A DNA stretch of 64,000 nt, from contig NZ_SSOB01000010.1 of assembly GCF_004801405.1 (NCBI RefSeq), positions 62,001 to 126,000 on the forward strand, in the 5' to 3' direction. This DNA comes from Cohnella fermenti. GTDB taxonomy: Bacteria > Bacillota > Bacilli > Paenibacillales > Paenibacillaceae. Position numbers and translations under genes: made by a program. The notes under the pieces were generated by a model. The model was not told the DNA's origin and did not search any database. It worked only from the letters and a program-made list of their open reading frames with translations. Of this stretch, positions 1 to 9,304 are shown piece by piece (positions within the stretch are counted from its first letter, which is position 1; each line of letters opens with the position of its first letter).

Positions 1-422
1 CCGTCGACCTTGAACGCTTCATCCACGGACGGATTGTCCGCAAGTATCGCCATTCCCGGCTCGTCGGTCAAATCCAGGAGATGGCCTTCGTTCGCATACT
101 TGGTATATTGGTCGAACGGAAGCAGGAAGACGTCCGGAGCGTCGTCGGACAAGATCCGGGTCTGCAGGAGCTGGCTGTATTGATTGCCGTCAATGACCTC
201 CTCCACAACCTTGATGTTCGGGTTCTGCTCCATGAAGGCCGCTATCGTCGGTTTGTCTTCCCCCTTGGACATCCAGGACGCGTACTTTAACGTGACCTGC
301 TGCTCTTCGCCGGCGGGAGCGCTCGATTCCGCCGCCTTATTCCCGTTCCCTTCCGCTCCGCAGCCGGAGACCAACGCCGTCGCGACCGCGAGGCTCATCC
401 ATCCTGCCATCTTCTTCCTCAT
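1..422 (-). CDS. Extracellular solute-binding lipoprotein of a sugar ABC transporter (3' end cut off by window)
   Basis: Translating the minus strand from ATG at 422 gives a lipoprotein signal peptide (MRKKMAGWMSLAV...) with lipobox LVSGC near residue 21, then a small-residue linker and the start of a family-1 solute-binding fold (VTLKYASWMSKGEDK, DAPDVFLLPFDQYTKYANEGHLLDLT). About 140 residues are inside the window; this family is usually 420-450 residues, so most of the gene lies to the left. Such proteins capture oligosaccharides outside the membrane for an ABC importer. A ribosome site (AGAGGG) lies about 8 bases before the ATG. The gene diverges from the sensor kinase gene at 573, the usual arrangement for a YesM/YesN-type pair controlling a sugar transporter. 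The substrate cannot be read from the sequence. Confidence 0.85.
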   Translation of the reverse strand, partial: MRKKMAGWMSLAVATALVSGCGAEGNGNKAAESSAPAGEEQQVTLKYASWMSKGEDKPTIAAFMEQNPNIKVVEEVIDGNQYSQLLQTRILSDDAPDVFLLPFDQYTKYANEGHLLDLTDEPGMAILADNPSVDEAFKVD

Positions 423-479
423 CGTTGCCGACACCCTCTTCTTCTCAGGTTGGAGGCTCGCGCCTCGGTTACGAATCTC

Positions 480-488
480 ACTATAACA
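480..488 (-). promoter_or_regulatory. Candidate extended -10 promoter for the solute-binding protein gene
   Basis: On the minus strand the sequence reads TGTTATAGT, an extended -10 element (TGnTATAGT), about 50 bases before the ATG at 422. No good -35 hexamer is visible at the usual distance, so this is tentative. Confidence 0.35.
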
Positions 489-572
489 AGCCTCCCGCAG
501 CCGCAGAAGTCGCACATTTTTCGCATATGGTGCACTTTCTTGTGAACTTCGCCTCAGCCGGCGTTCGGGATA

Positions 573-2489
573 TTGCCTAATGGAAGAGCCCCGATGTACA
601 GTGAGTGTAAGAGCACAACTCTCCAAAGGCGGTGCTGCATCTTGCTCGGTTGGATTCGCCGCAAAATTCAATACAAGCTGTTCCTGCTCTATGCGCTCGT
701 CATCTCGATTCCGATCGTCCTGTTCGGCGGCATCTCTTACGGCATGTCCACGCGGATGCTGGAGAAGGAATACCTCAGCTCCCAACAAAAGCTTAATAAA
801 CAAATCGTCAAGACGATAGAGGAGAACATCCGCAATCTGACCCGGCAATCCATGGCTCTCTATGCCAATATGGGCGATATCGCTCCGCTTCTGGCCAACA
901 GCCAGAGCGGGAGAAACACCGAGTATGTCGCCCGGTCCAATCAGGTGTCCAACTATTTGTACAGCCTGCTTCAGAGCAACGACAAGCTGTATGCCATCAC
1001 CTTGCTGACGCTGAAGGGCGATGTCCTGTTCTACGGCAGCAAGCAGGGAGGCTCGCTGAACCTGTTGAATTCGGCCGGCGAGCCCTGGTTCGTCGAGACG
1101 CTCGCCCTGCAAGGCATGCCGCTGCTCATCGAGCCTCATACCCAGAAGTATGTCTCAAGCTCATCGGCCAATCCCCCCGTCCTGTCGATCTCGCGCACCG
1201 TCATCGATCTGACGACCGGAGTGGAGCTCGGCATGGTCGTATTCGATCAGTTGGCGGATCAATTGTCCTCCGCCGTCGCCGATATCGATTGGGAACCAAA
1301 TCAGAGCTTCGCCGTCGTCGGCCAATCCGGAGACGTCATCTACTCGTACGGCAGCCTGAAGCCGACTGTCTACGAAGCGCTTGCGGAGAGTTCGCAAGGC
1401 GGCCGTTCCGGTTCCTACTCGCACCCATCCGATAGCGGGAACCTGCTCGTCAACTACAGCGAGTCGACCGACTACGGGTGGAAGGTCATCTCCGCGATTC
1501 CCATGTCCGAATTGCGGCAGAAAAGCGAGTTCCTTCGGGATATCAACGTCTATCTGCTCATTGTGCTGCTGTCCTTCGCCTTTGTCCTCTCCCTCTGCTT
1601 CTCCTACATCGTCATTCGTCCGCTCAAGAAGCTGCTTCGTTCGCTCAGACGATTGGGGCAAGGGGATCTTCGGACTCGAATTGAGATACGAGGGGAAGAC
1701 GAGCTCGGACAGATAGGAAGAACCTTCAACGATATGGTCGGGAATATCGAGAAGCTGATCGAGCAGAACCTCCGGATCGGCATGCTGAAGAAACAAGCGC
1801 AACTGGAAGCTCTGCAGAGCCAGATCAATCCGCACTTCCTCTTCAACACCTTGTCTTCCATTATGGCCGTGCTGGACAAGAAGGAATTCGAGCAGTCGTC
1901 CACCATGATCAAGTCCTTGTCCAATCAGCTTCGATACAGCCTGAACAAAGGCAAATTCGTCGTGCCTTTCCGGGAAGAACTCGAGAACATCCGCAATTAC
2001 CTGTACATTCAGGACTGCCGGTTCGGCAGCAAATATCGGGTTCAATACGACATCGACGAGGATGTGCTCGACTACGGAATCGTGCGTCTCTCCCTTCAGC
2101 CATTGGTTGAGAACGCCCTGATCCATGGAATCGAACCGAAGATCGGACAGGCTCTGCTGAAAATTACGGCTCGAACGTTCGGCCAGCTCTTCTATGTCTA
2201 TATCTCCGACACGGGAGTCGGCATCGATCCGGGGCGGCTGAAGGAGATCAACGACGCTCTTGAGGAATCCGACGAAGACAGCTCATCTGTTCACGACAGA
2301 ATCGGCATCGTCAACGTGGATCGCCGGATCAGGATGTTTTTCGGTCCGAATTACGGGTTGAAGCTCTATATCGGCAGCCATCGGGAAACGGTCGTTAAAC
2401 TGACGCTGCCCGCTCATCGACATGTCCCCGGTCTTCATCCACCGCAAGGCAGCCCGGAACCATCGCACCGCTGGGAGGGAACCGCATGA
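573..2489 (+). CDS. YesM-type sensor histidine kinase
   Basis: Membrane sensor kinase of the Bacillales carbohydrate-sensing type. Counting from ATG 573: a transmembrane segment at about 34-56 (LFLLYALVISIPIVLFGG), an extracellular Cache-like sensor region, a second transmembrane segment at about 325-350, a HAMP linker (RPLKKLLRSLRRLGQGDL), a His_kinase domain with the phosphorylated histidine in NPHFLFN (His421), and an HATPase domain with N-box PLVENALIHG and DTGVGI. The first 25 residues look non-native (Cys-rich, no signal). A TTG near 642, preceded by AAAGGCGG and giving LLGWIRRKIQYK, may be the true start; this would make the protein about 615 residues. The stop overlaps the regulator start by four bases, so the pair is translationally coupled. 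It probably senses the ligand of the neighbouring sugar-binding protein. Confidence 0.9.
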   Translation: MPNGRAPMYSECKSTTLQRRCCILLGWIRRKIQYKLFLLYALVISIPIVLFGGISYGMSTRMLEKEYLSSQQKLNKQIVKTIEENIRNLTRQSMALYANMGDIAPLLANSQSGRNTEYVARSNQVSNYLYSLLQSNDKLYAITLLTLKGDVLFYGSKQGGSLNLLNSAGEPWFVETLALQGMPLLIEPHTQKYVSSSSANPPVLSISRTVIDLTTGVELGMVVFDQLADQLSSAVADIDWEPNQSFAVVGQSGDVIYSYGSLKPTVYEALAESSQGGRSGSYSHPSDSGNLLVNYSESTDYGWKVISAIPMSELRQKSEFLRDINVYLLIVLLSFAFVLSLCFSYIVIRPLKKLLRSLRRLGQGDLRTRIEIRGEDELGQIGRTFNDMVGNIEKLIEQNLRIGMLKKQAQLEALQSQINPHFLFNTLSSIMAVLDKKEFEQSSTMIKSLSNQLRYSLNKGKFVVPFREELENIRNYLYIQDCRFGSKYRVQYDIDEDVLDYGIVRLSLQPLVENALIHGIEPKIGQALLKITARTFGQLFYVYISDTGVGIDPGRLKEINDALEESDEDSSSVHDRIGIVNVDRRIRMFFGPNYGLKLYIGSHRETVVKLTLPAHRHVPGLHPPQGSPEPSHRWEGTA

Positions 2490-4150
2490 ACATCCTTATT
2501 GTCGACGACGAACCTCTGATTCGCGAGTCCGCCGCCAACCACTTGAAGAAGGCCGGCGCCCATCGCATATACGAAGCGGCAGACGGGCTGGAAGGCCTGC
2601 AGGCGATCGGCGCCTTGCGCCCGGACCTCGTCATTGCGGATATTCGGATGCCGGGAATGGATGGCCTGGAGCTGCTGGCGGCCCTTAAGCAGAGGAACGA
2701 CGACACGCTGTTTGTCCTGTTGACCGGCTACGATCGGTTCGAATATGTGCAGTCCGCCCTTCACCTTGGCGCCTTCTCGTATCTCTTGAAGCCGTTCGCG
2801 GAAGAACAGTTCACGGAGCTTCTGGCCAAGGTCCGGGAGACGCTTGAGCGTCAGAATCGCGCAAGGGAGGCTCAACTGCGCCAATCGATCCGGCTTCACC
2901 AAGGAACGGTGTGGATGAGAAGAAGGCTTGCGGAGGATCTCGTCTCCCGCAGATTAGGGAACGAGACGGCCATTCGCAAGCGATTGGCCGAATTGGAGCT
3001 GGGCACCCGCTTCGAGCGCGGCGCTCACTGCATCATCATCATCGCCCTGGATCGTTATCGTATACTTAGCGGCAGCCTGCCCTCCGATCAGATCGCCCTG
3101 ATCCGTTACGGCGTGGAGAATATCGCTATGGAGGTGCTGGAGCGCCGCTCCGTCGATGCTCTGGCCTTCGACACCGAGGATGGCCAGGGGCTTATTCTAA
3201 GCTACGCCCCGTCCCCGGGCGGCAAGAGCGCGGATACGGATACGGATGCGGATGCGGATGCGGATGTGAACGCGAACGATGAGATGGCCCGTCTCGCCGC
3301 CTGGGCGGCCGACATCCAGGAATGCATTCGCCGCTACTGGCGGCAGGAAGTGACGATCGGCATCAGTCCGCCCTTCAGGGCTTTAACGCAGTCGGCCGAG
3401 GCTTGCGAAGCCGCCAAGCAAGCGCTGCTGCAGCGGCTGGTCAGGGGAGGGGCCTCGATCTACCTCAGCGAGCCCGGCGCCATGCCCAAGGAGCCCTTCA
3501 AGGGGATTGGCTTCCGGGTCGAGCAGGACATGTTGGCGGCCTTCGAACGGTTCGACACGGAAGCGGCGCAATCCATCATTCAATCTCTGTACGAACCGTT
3601 TATCTCCTATGAATACGTAGATCAAGCCAGCCTGCTGAAGCTGAACTTCCAGCTCATTCTGCTGATCTTCAAGATTGTGGAGAGATGGAACCTGGAGCCG
3701 ACCAAGCTGCTTGGAGACGAACTTGCGCTATACGAAGAAATCAACGGGATGAGCCGAATCGAGACAATCAAACAGACCTTCTCGGAATGGATCGATCGTT
3801 GCTTCGAGGCGATACGGAGAGAGAAAGACAAGGGGAGCAATCGAATTATCGACAAAGCGATCTCTTATATCCATGAGCATTACTCGGAGGATGTATCGCT
3901 TGAGATGGTAGCGGAGCAGATTCCGGTGTCGCCCACCTACTTAAGCAGCCTGTTCAAACGCGAGCATAACGAGAACTTCGTGGAATACGTCAGCAACTAT
4001 CGGATCGAGAAGGCAAAGCTGATGCTGCGGGAAGGGCGCCGCAAGATTCATGAAGTCGCCGTCCTGACCGGCTTCGGCAACGTCAAGTACTTCTACAAGG
4101 TGTTCAAGAAGAAGACCGGGATGCGTCCAAGCGAGTACAAAGACTTGTAG
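2486..4150 (+). CDS. YesN-type response regulator, REC plus AraC helix-turn-helix
   Basis: Transcriptional regulator of 554 residues partnered with the upstream kinase. The N-terminal receiver domain has the acidic pair DDE at 7-9, phosphoacceptor Asp52 (VIADIRMPG) and the conserved Lys (LLKPF) near 104. The middle is the poorly conserved YesN linker region. The last 100 residues carry two helix-turn-helix motifs of the AraC/XylS family (VSLEMVAEQIPVSPTYLSSL and IHEVAVLTGFGNVKYFYKVF). An in-frame hexanucleotide repeat inserts an Asp-Thr/Asp-Ala string near residues 250-265. The likely target is the divergent sugar transport operon starting at 422; this is inferred from position and family. 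Confidence 0.92.
   Translation: MNILIVDDEPLIRESAANHLKKAGAHRIYEAADGLEGLQAIGALRPDLVIADIRMPGMDGLELLAALKQRNDDTLFVLLTGYDRFEYVQSALHLGAFSYLLKPFAEEQFTELLAKVRETLERQNRAREAQLRQSIRLHQGTVWMRRRLAEDLVSRRLGNETAIRKRLAELELGTRFERGAHCIIIIALDRYRILSGSLPSDQIALIRYGVENIAMEVLERRSVDALAFDTEDGQGLILSYAPSPGGKSADTDTDADADADVNANDEMARLAAWAADIQECIRRYWRQEVTIGISPPFRALTQSAEACEAAKQALLQRLVRGGASIYLSEPGAMPKEPFKGIGFRVEQDMLAAFERFDTEAAQSIIQSLYEPFISYEYVDQASLLKLNFQLILLIFKIVERWNLEPTKLLGDELALYEEINGMSRIETIKQTFSEWIDRCFEAIRREKDKGSNRIIDKAISYIHEHYSEDVSLEMVAEQIPVSPTYLSSLFKREHNENFVEYVSNYRIEKAKLMLREGRRKIHEVAVLTGFGNVKYFYKVFKKKTGMRPSEYKDL
3231..3268 (+). repeat. Hexanucleotide repeat inside the response regulator gene
   Basis: Six tandem copies of GGATAC or GGATGC lie in the coding frame and encode alternating Asp-Thr and Asp-Ala in the linker. 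The length is a multiple of three, so copy changes keep the frame. Confidence 0.85.
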
Positions 4151-4164
4151 CCCTGTGCCTGTAA

Positions 4165-4217
4165 TTCTTCCCTTGGCTCAGCTCAGGCTTGTCCCCTAGA
4201 GGGAGCCAAGGGGAGAA
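4165..4217 (+). terminator. Hairpin after the two-component operon, possible terminator
   Basis: Arms TTCTTCCCTTGGCT (4165-4178) and AGCCAAGGGGAGAA (4204-4217) can pair over 13-14 bases, 15 bases after the regulator stop codon. The loop is about 25 bases and there is no T run, so termination is only a possibility. Confidence 0.35.
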
Positions 4218-4301
4218 GCTGCCAGCAGCGATTCCCTACCCGCAATCAAGCCGTGCAGACCGCCGTCTCTGGGCTTCCCCAATGGCTTGCTCCCCCTTAT
4301 G

Positions 4302-4577
4302 CCCCTCTCCCGCCGCTTACGTCTCCTCTCTCTTTCGCTCAGGAATCCCCGTTTGCTCCTCACACTCCCAGCCAACCGTCCCCTCTCCCGCCGCTTACGT
4401 CTCCTCTCTCTTTCGCTCAGGAATCCTCGTTTGCTCCTCACACTCCCAGCCAACCGTTCCCTCTCCCGCCGCTTACGTCTCCTCTCTCTTTCGCTCAGGA
4501 ATCCTCGTTTGCTCCTCACACTCCCAGCCAACTGTTCCCTCTCCCGCCGCTTACGTCTCCTCTCTCTTTCGCTCAGG
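4302..4577. repeat. 78-bp tandem repeat, about 3.5 copies
   Basis: Units begin at 4302, 4380, 4458 and 4536, and each contains CCGCCGCTTACGTCTCC and TTTCGCTCAGGAATC. Copies differ by only one or two bases; the fourth is truncated after GCTCAGG. All three forward frames and one reverse frame stay open because the unit lacks stops and its length is a multiple of three. These frames have no start site and no recognisable product, so I treat the block as non-coding. Confidence 0.93.
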
Positions 4578-4679
4578 TTCGCTAATTCTGCCGCTTAGGT
4601 TGCGCATGTCCGATTCGAGCAGATCAGTCAGCGCGCCATCGTCTTCCTGAGCGAGGGGAAGAAGATACGTAATAGTACA

Positions 4680-4870
4680 ATGGCACAATGGTGCGATGTG
4701 ATGGTATATTGCGTTGATGCGGTGACGCGGCGCGTTGGTGTGGTGCGTTGGTGTGGTGCGTTGGTACGATGCGGTGCTGCGGTGCCGCATACAGTGCAGC
4801 GATGCAGTGATGCAGTGATGCGGCGCGTTGGTTCAGTGAGTTGGTATGGTGCGTTGGTGTATTGGTTCGG
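4680..4870. repeat. Degenerate GCGTTGGTGTGGT-type simple repeat
   Basis: A G/T-rich stretch built from variants of GCGTTGGTGTGGT and GATGCGGTG. Copies are imperfect and change period along the block. No gene is supported here. The flanks (4578-4679 and 4871-5030) also show nothing I can name. Confidence 0.6.
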
Positions 4871-5030
4871 GAAACACTGGTATTAACTCAGGGGGCGCCA
4901 AGGCATGGTACGGTACGAAGTCGGCGGGGGCGATCCCTGGGGAGGTTCGTAGTAGGACTCGTGTCGGCCAACCTCTTCCTCAGCCTCCCGTGACGCTGCT
5001 CGCTCCACTGGTCCGGTGGCTGTTACGATT

Positions 5031-5222
5031 TTATGCGAATTTTCACATTCGTTGGCTTGAATTGGAACAAATTGAAGCGTTTTATGTGATTTTTCGTTTA
5101 TATGCGGCAGTTCGAGCCAACAATTTCTCCATGTATGCTATTTTTCACATTTAATTGCTCAAACGGCCTGCTATCGGGGTTTGCGAATATGAATTTTCGC
5201 ATAAATTCGGGTATCCGGCGTA
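5031..5222 (+). repeat. Dispersed intergenic element, copy A
   Basis: About 190 AT-rich bases with four quasi-palindromic cores of the form TATGyG-rTTTTT-CrCAT, centred near 5042, 5092, 5144 and 5197. The same layout recurs at 21847-22042 (same strand) and at 14060-14255 (opposite strand). Copies A and B align along their whole length, including the segments between the cores (for example GAAGCGTTTTATGTGATTTTT and TATGCTATTTTTCACAT are shared). No coding function is evident. Confidence 0.8.
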
Positions 5223-5269
5223 AGAATGGCGGATGTAACTGTCGGAGTTACTGGGGAGCTGGTATGGTG

Positions 5270-5392
5270 CTGGTACGATACTGGTACGGGCGCCGGTGCG
5301 GGTGCGGGTACTGGGACGGGCGCTGGCGCGGATACTGGGACGGGTACTGGGACGGGTGCGGGTGTCGGTACCGGGGATACGGTGGTATGCGG
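5270..5392. repeat. GGTACT/GGGACG hexanucleotide satellite
   Basis: Around twenty tandem hexamers of the type GGTACT, GGGACG, GGTGCG and GGCGCT. In frame they would encode Gly-Thr/Gly-Ala forward or Pro-Val/Pro-Ala in reverse, which is what any such repeat does. There is no credible start or context, so it is taken as a simple-sequence satellite rather than a gene. Confidence 0.8.
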
Positions 5393-5527
5393 GGAGAGGG
5401 ATTGGTGTGCCGAAAATAGTTGTCTGGGCGCGTGACGGCGTTCCTGAGTAAACGGGAGCAGAGGCATAATGCGAGCAGAGGCAGGATGATGTGCTGCGGA
5501 CACTCCCATCTGCCGCCATGCAAGATA

Positions 5528-5572
5528 AGAAGAGGCCCGGAGGGCCGCCGGCGCGGCGGTTCCGGGCCTTCT
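5528..5572 (-). terminator. Terminator of the arg operon
   Basis: GC-rich inverted repeat with outer arms AGAAGGCCCGG and CCGGGCCTCTTCT around an inner CCGCCG/CGGCGG stem, 17 bases past the argH stop. On the minus strand it is followed by a pyrimidine-rich TCTTATCTT. Confidence 0.8.
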
Positions 5573-5588
5573 GCATATCTACTTGCGA

Positions 5589-7004
5589 TTATTTGCTCTT
5601 CGCCGCGTACTCCTCGGCCCAGGCTTGCACCTTGGCGAGTTCGGCTTCGGCGCGTTCGATGGCGGCCGACACTTGCACGGAGGCGGTGCCGCCGTAGACG
5701 TTGCGCGCGTTGACGACGGTCTCCGGCTTCAGCACCTCGTAGATGCGGTCGTCGAACAGCGAGGAGAACTGCTTGAACTCGTCCAGCGTCAGATCGAGCA
5801 GGAACTTGTTCTGCTGGATGCAGTACAGCACGGTCTTGCCGATGACTTCGTGCGCCTGGCGGAACGGCATGCCCTTGTTCACGAGGAAGTCGGCAATGTC
5901 CGTCGCGTTCGAGAAGTCCTGGTCGACGGCGCGGCGCATCTTGTCCTTGCGCACCTTCATCGTCTCGACCATCGGAGCGAACAGTTGAAGCGCGCCCTGG
6001 AGCGTCTTCACCGTGTCGAACATGCCTTCCTTGTCCTCTTGCATGTCCTTGTTGTAGGCCAGAGGCAGAGACTTCAATACGGTCAGCAGGCCGATGAGGT
6101 TGCCGTATACGCGCCCCGTCTTGCCGCGGACAAGCTCCGGAACGTCCGGGTTCTTCTTCTGCGGCATGATGCTCGAGCCGGTGCAGAAGGCGTCGTCAAG
6201 CTCGACGAACTGGAACTCGGTGCTCGACCACAGGATCAGTTCCTCGCTCAGGCGGGAGAGGTGCGTCATGATCAGCGACGCGCCGGCAAGGAACTCGACG
6301 ATGAAGTCGCGGTCGCTGACGGCGTCGAGGCTGTTCTCGTAGACGCGGCCGAAGTTCAGCAGCTTCGCCGTGTACAGGCGATCGATGGCGAACGTCGTGC
6401 CGGCGAGCGCGCCCGCTCCGAGCGGAAGCGCGTCGATCCGCTTGTAGCTGTCCTGCAGGCGCTCGATGTCGCGGCCGAACATGGACACGTACGCCATCAG
6501 GTGATGGGCTAACAGGATCGGCTGCGCGCGCTGCAGGTGGGTGTAGCCCGGCACGATCGTGTCGAGGTTCGCCTTGGCTTGCCCGATCAGCGCCGTCTGG
6601 AGCTTGGAGAGCAGGCCGACGAACTCGACGACGCGCTTGCGCAGGTACAGGTGCATGTCGGTCGCAACCTGGTCGTTCCGGCTGCGGCCGGTGTGCAGCT
6701 TGCCGCCGACCGGGCCGATCTCGTCGATCAGCGTCTTCTCGATGTTCATGTGAATGTCTTCGTCCGCGATCGCGAATTCGATCTCGCCGCGCTGAATCCG
6801 GTTGCGCACCTTCAGCAGCCCTTCCTTGATCGTCTCCACGTCGTCCGCCGGCAGGATGCCGCACTTGCCCAGCATCGTCACGTGCGCCAGGCTGCCTTGG
6901 ATGTCTTCCTCGGCCAGTTCCTTGTCGAACAGAATCGATGCGGTATATTCTTCGACCAGTTGGTCGGTCTTCTTGGTGAATCGTCCGCCCCACAGCTTGC
7001 TCAT
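5589..7004 (-). CDS. argH: Argininosuccinate lyase
   Basis: Cleaves argininosuccinate to arginine and fumarate, the last step of arginine synthesis in the cytoplasm. The 471-residue product has the family's normal length and opens with [13 protein letters not shown]. It carries the substrate-binding SRNDQVATD segment near 112-120 and the fumarase/aspartase superfamily signature [12 protein letters not shown] near 280, with the mobile-loop catalytic serine. It is the last gene of the arg operon, 22 bases after argG, and is followed by a strong hairpin terminator. Confidence 0.97.
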   Translation of the reverse strand: MSKLWGGRFTKKTDQLVEEYTASILFDKELAEEDIQGSLAHVTMLGKCGILPADDVETIKEGLLKVRNRIQRGEIEFAIADEDIHMNIEKTLIDEIGPVGGKLHTGRSRNDQVATDMHLYLRKRVVEFVGLLSKLQTALIGQAKANLDTIVPGYTHLQRAQPILLAHHLMAYVSMFGRDIERLQDSYKRIDALPLGAGALAGTTFAIDRLYTAKLLNFGRVYENSLDAVSDRDFIVEFLAGASLIMTHLSRLSEELILWSSTEFQFVELDDAFCTGSSIMPQKKNPDVPELVRGKTGRVYGNLIGLLTVLKSLPLAYNKDMQEDKEGMFDTVKTLQGALQLFAPMVETMKVRKDKMRRAVDQDFSNATDIADFLVNKGMPFRQAHEVIGKTVLYCIQQNKFLLDLTLDEFKQFSSLFDDRIYEVLKPETVVNARNVYGGTASVQVSAAIERAEAELAKVQAWAEEYAAKSK

Positions 7005-7026
7005 GATCGTCGCTGGCTCCCTTCGC

Positions 7027-8271
7027 TTACCCGTTCAGGCCGGAAGCGCCGTTCACTCCGGAGGATACTTTAAGGCGCAGCGCGTTCAGGCGAATGAAGC
7101 CGGTCGCGTCGCCTTGGTCGTACGCTTGGGTCGGGTCGGCCTCCATCGTCGCGATATGCGGGTTGTACAGGCTGACCGGGCTCTTCAGGCCGGCGGCCAG
7201 GATGTTGCCCTTGTACAGCTTCAGGCGAACGGTGCCCGTGACGTTCTTCTGGCTCTCGTCGACGAGAGCTTGGATGGCCAGACGCTCCGGCGCGAACCAG
7301 AAGCCGTTGTACACGAGGGAAGCGTACTTGGAGATAAGCGAGTCGCGCAGGTGCATGACATCGCGGTCCATCGTCAGCGATTCCATCTTGCGGTGAGCGG
7401 TGAACAGAATCGTGCCGCCAGGCGTCTCGTATACGCCGCGGCTCTTCATGCCGACGAACCGATTCTCCACCATGTCCACGCGTCCGATCCCGTGCTTGCC
7501 GCCGAGCTCGTTCAGCTTCTCCATGACGTCCAGCGGCGACATTTTCTGCCCATTGATTGCCACACAATTGCCGCCCTCGAAGTCCAACTCCACGTACTCC
7601 GCCTGATCCGGAGCCTTCTCCGGGGAGACGCTGAGCACATACATGTCCTGCACGTCGTCCGCGCTGGAGTCGAACCACGGGTCCTCGAGCATGCCGCTCT
7701 CGAAGCTGATGTGCAGCAGGTTGCGGTCCATCGAATACGGCTTCGCCGCGGACGCCTGAACGTTGATGCCGTGCTTCTCGGCATAAGCGATCATCTCGGC
7801 GCGTCCCGGAAACGCGTTGCGGAACGTCTCATCGCGCCAAGGTGCGATCACTTTAATGTCGGGAGCCAGAGCGGCGGCGGTCAGCTCGAAGCGGACCTGG
7901 TCGTTGCCCTTGCCGGTTGCGCCGTGGGCGATGGCCGTCGCGCCTTCCGCGCGGGCGATGTCGACCATGCGCTTGGCGATCAGCGGGCGCGCGATCGACG
8001 TGCCGAGCAGGTACTGGCCTTCGTACAGCGCGCCGGCCTGGAACATCGGATAGATGAAGTCCTTCGCGAATTCGGCGCGCAGGTCGTCGATGTACACCTT
8101 GGAGGCGCCGGTCTTGATCGCCTTCTCTTCGAGGCCGTCCAGCTCGTCCTTCTGGCCGATGTCGGCGGTGAAGGTGATGATCTCGGCGTCGTACGTCTCC
8201 TTAAGCCAAGTCAGAATAACGGAAGTGTCGAGGCCGCCGGAGTAGGCGAGCACGATTTTTTCTTTAGCCAT
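7027..8271 (-). CDS. argG: Argininosuccinate synthase
   Basis: Joins citrulline and aspartate using ATP to make argininosuccinate. The protein (414 residues) opens with the PP-loop ATP pyrophosphatase motif [10 protein letters not shown] and carries the family segments [13 protein letters not shown] and STRWPE-like downstream regions. Length is typical for the bacterial enzyme. The start ATG at 8271 is preceded by GGAGAG at a rather long 11-base distance. It lies between argF and argH in the same direction, so the last three steps from ornithine are encoded contiguously. Confidence 0.97.
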   Translation of the reverse strand: MAKEKIVLAYSGGLDTSVILTWLKETYDAEIITFTADIGQKDELDGLEEKAIKTGASKVYIDDLRAEFAKDFIYPMFQAGALYEGQYLLGTSIARPLIAKRMVDIARAEGATAIAHGATGKGNDQVRFELTAAALAPDIKVIAPWRDETFRNAFPGRAEMIAYAEKHGINVQASAAKPYSMDRNLLHISFESGMLEDPWFDSSADDVQDMYVLSVSPEKAPDQAEYVELDFEGGNCVAINGQKMSPLDVMEKLNELGGKHGIGRVDMVENRFVGMKSRGVYETPGGTILFTAHRKMESLTMDRDVMHLRDSLISKYASLVYNGFWFAPERLAIQALVDESQKNVTGTVRLKLYKGNILAAGLKSPVSLYNPHIATMEADPTQAYDQGDATGFIRLNALRLKVSSGVNGASGLNG

Positions 8272-8314
8272 GAGGGGATAAACTCTCCTTCGTCACATGA
8301 ATATCGTACGTAAA

Positions 8315-9274
8315 TTACATAATCGCGGCCATGATGGCCTTCTGCGCGTGCAGGCGGTTCTCCGCTTCGTCGAAGATAACGGAGTTGCGGCCGTCGATGA
8401 CGCCTTCGCTCACTTCTTCGCCGCGATGCGCCGGCAAGCAGTGCATGAACAGATAGTCCGAATGCGCGTGGCTGACAAGCGCCTCGTTGACCTGGTAGTT
8501 CTTGAAGGCGCGCTCGCGCTCCTTCTGCTCCTCCTCGAAGCCCATGCTCGCCCACACGTCCGTGTAGATGACGTCGGCGTTCTCCACGGCTTCGCGCGCA
8601 TCGCGCAGGATGTCGACCTTGGCACCCGTCTCGGAGGCGAACTGGCGCGCCAGGCGAACCTGCTCGGCGTCCGGGTCGTAGCCTTCCGGAGACGCGCTCG
8701 CGAAGTGCATGCCCAGCTTGCTTGCCCCGATCATGAGGGAGTGCAGCATGTTGTTGCCGTCGCCGATGTAGGCGACCTTCAGCCCCTCAAGCTTGCCCTT
8801 CTTCTCGAACACCGTCTGGTAATCGGCGAGCGCCTGGCACGGATGCGACAGGTCGGACAGCGCGTTGATGACCGGAACGGTCGCGGAGCGGGCCAGCTCG
8901 ACGACGTTGCGATGGCCGAACGTGCGGATGATCATGCCGTCCAGGTAGCGGGACATGACCATCGCCGTATCGCGGATCGTCTCCCCGCGGCCCATCTGAA
9001 TGTCGTTCTTGCTCAGGAACAGCGCGTGTCCGCCGAGCTGGTACATGCCCACCTCGAAGGAGATGCGCGTGCGCGTCGAGGACTTCTCGAAGATCATGCC
9101 GAGCGTCTTGCCCTTCAGCGGCTGATAGATCTCGCCGTTCTTCTGCTTGCGCTTCAAGTCGACAGCCAATTCGATCAGGTAACGGATCTCCTCCGGCTTG
9201 TAATCCACCAATCCGAGAAAATCGCGGCCCTTAAGGCCCGCAGCAAGCTCCTCCACGTTAGCGGTCGGGAACAT
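8315..9274 (-). CDS. argF: Ornithine carbamoyltransferase
   Basis: Transfers the carbamoyl group from carbamoyl phosphate to ornithine, giving citrulline. At 319 residues it is of normal size. It shows the carbamoyl-phosphate binding motif SSTRTR near residues 66-71, the HPCQALADYQT segment and the ornithine-binding HCLPAHRGEE near 277-286. ATG 9274 follows AAAGGAGG by 7 bases. The expected carAB genes for carbamoyl phosphate, often placed inside Bacillus arg operons, are not here. Confidence 0.97.
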   Translation of the reverse strand: MFPTANVEELAAGLKGRDFLGLVDYKPEEIRYLIELAVDLKRKQKNGEIYQPLKGKTLGMIFEKSSTRTRISFEVGMYQLGGHALFLSKNDIQMGRGETIRDTAMVMSRYLDGMIIRTFGHRNVVELARSATVPVINALSDLSHPCQALADYQTVFEKKGKLEGLKVAYIGDGNNMLHSLMIGASKLGMHFASASPEGYDPDAEQVRLARQFASETGAKVDILRDAREAVENADVIYTDVWASMGFEEEQKERERAFKNYQVNEALVSHAHSDYLFMHCLPAHRGEEVSEGVIDGRNSVIFDEAENRLHAQKAIMAAIM

Positions 9275-9304
9275 GGCGATTCCTCCTTTGCTTCTCTGTA
9301 TTTT

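Noticed and set aside
4302..4577. CRISPR array
   Set aside because: Units repeat over their whole 78 bases with no unique spacers, and no cas gene is near.
4196..4650. Four overlapping frames in the 78-bp repeat
   Set aside because: The unit has no stops and is 26 codons long, so any frame stays open. Translations are plain repeats without a start site or flanking coding sequence.
5226..5435. Gly/Thr/Ala-rich 69-codon gene
   Set aside because: It follows directly from the hexanucleotide satellite; there is no convincing start context or conserved end.
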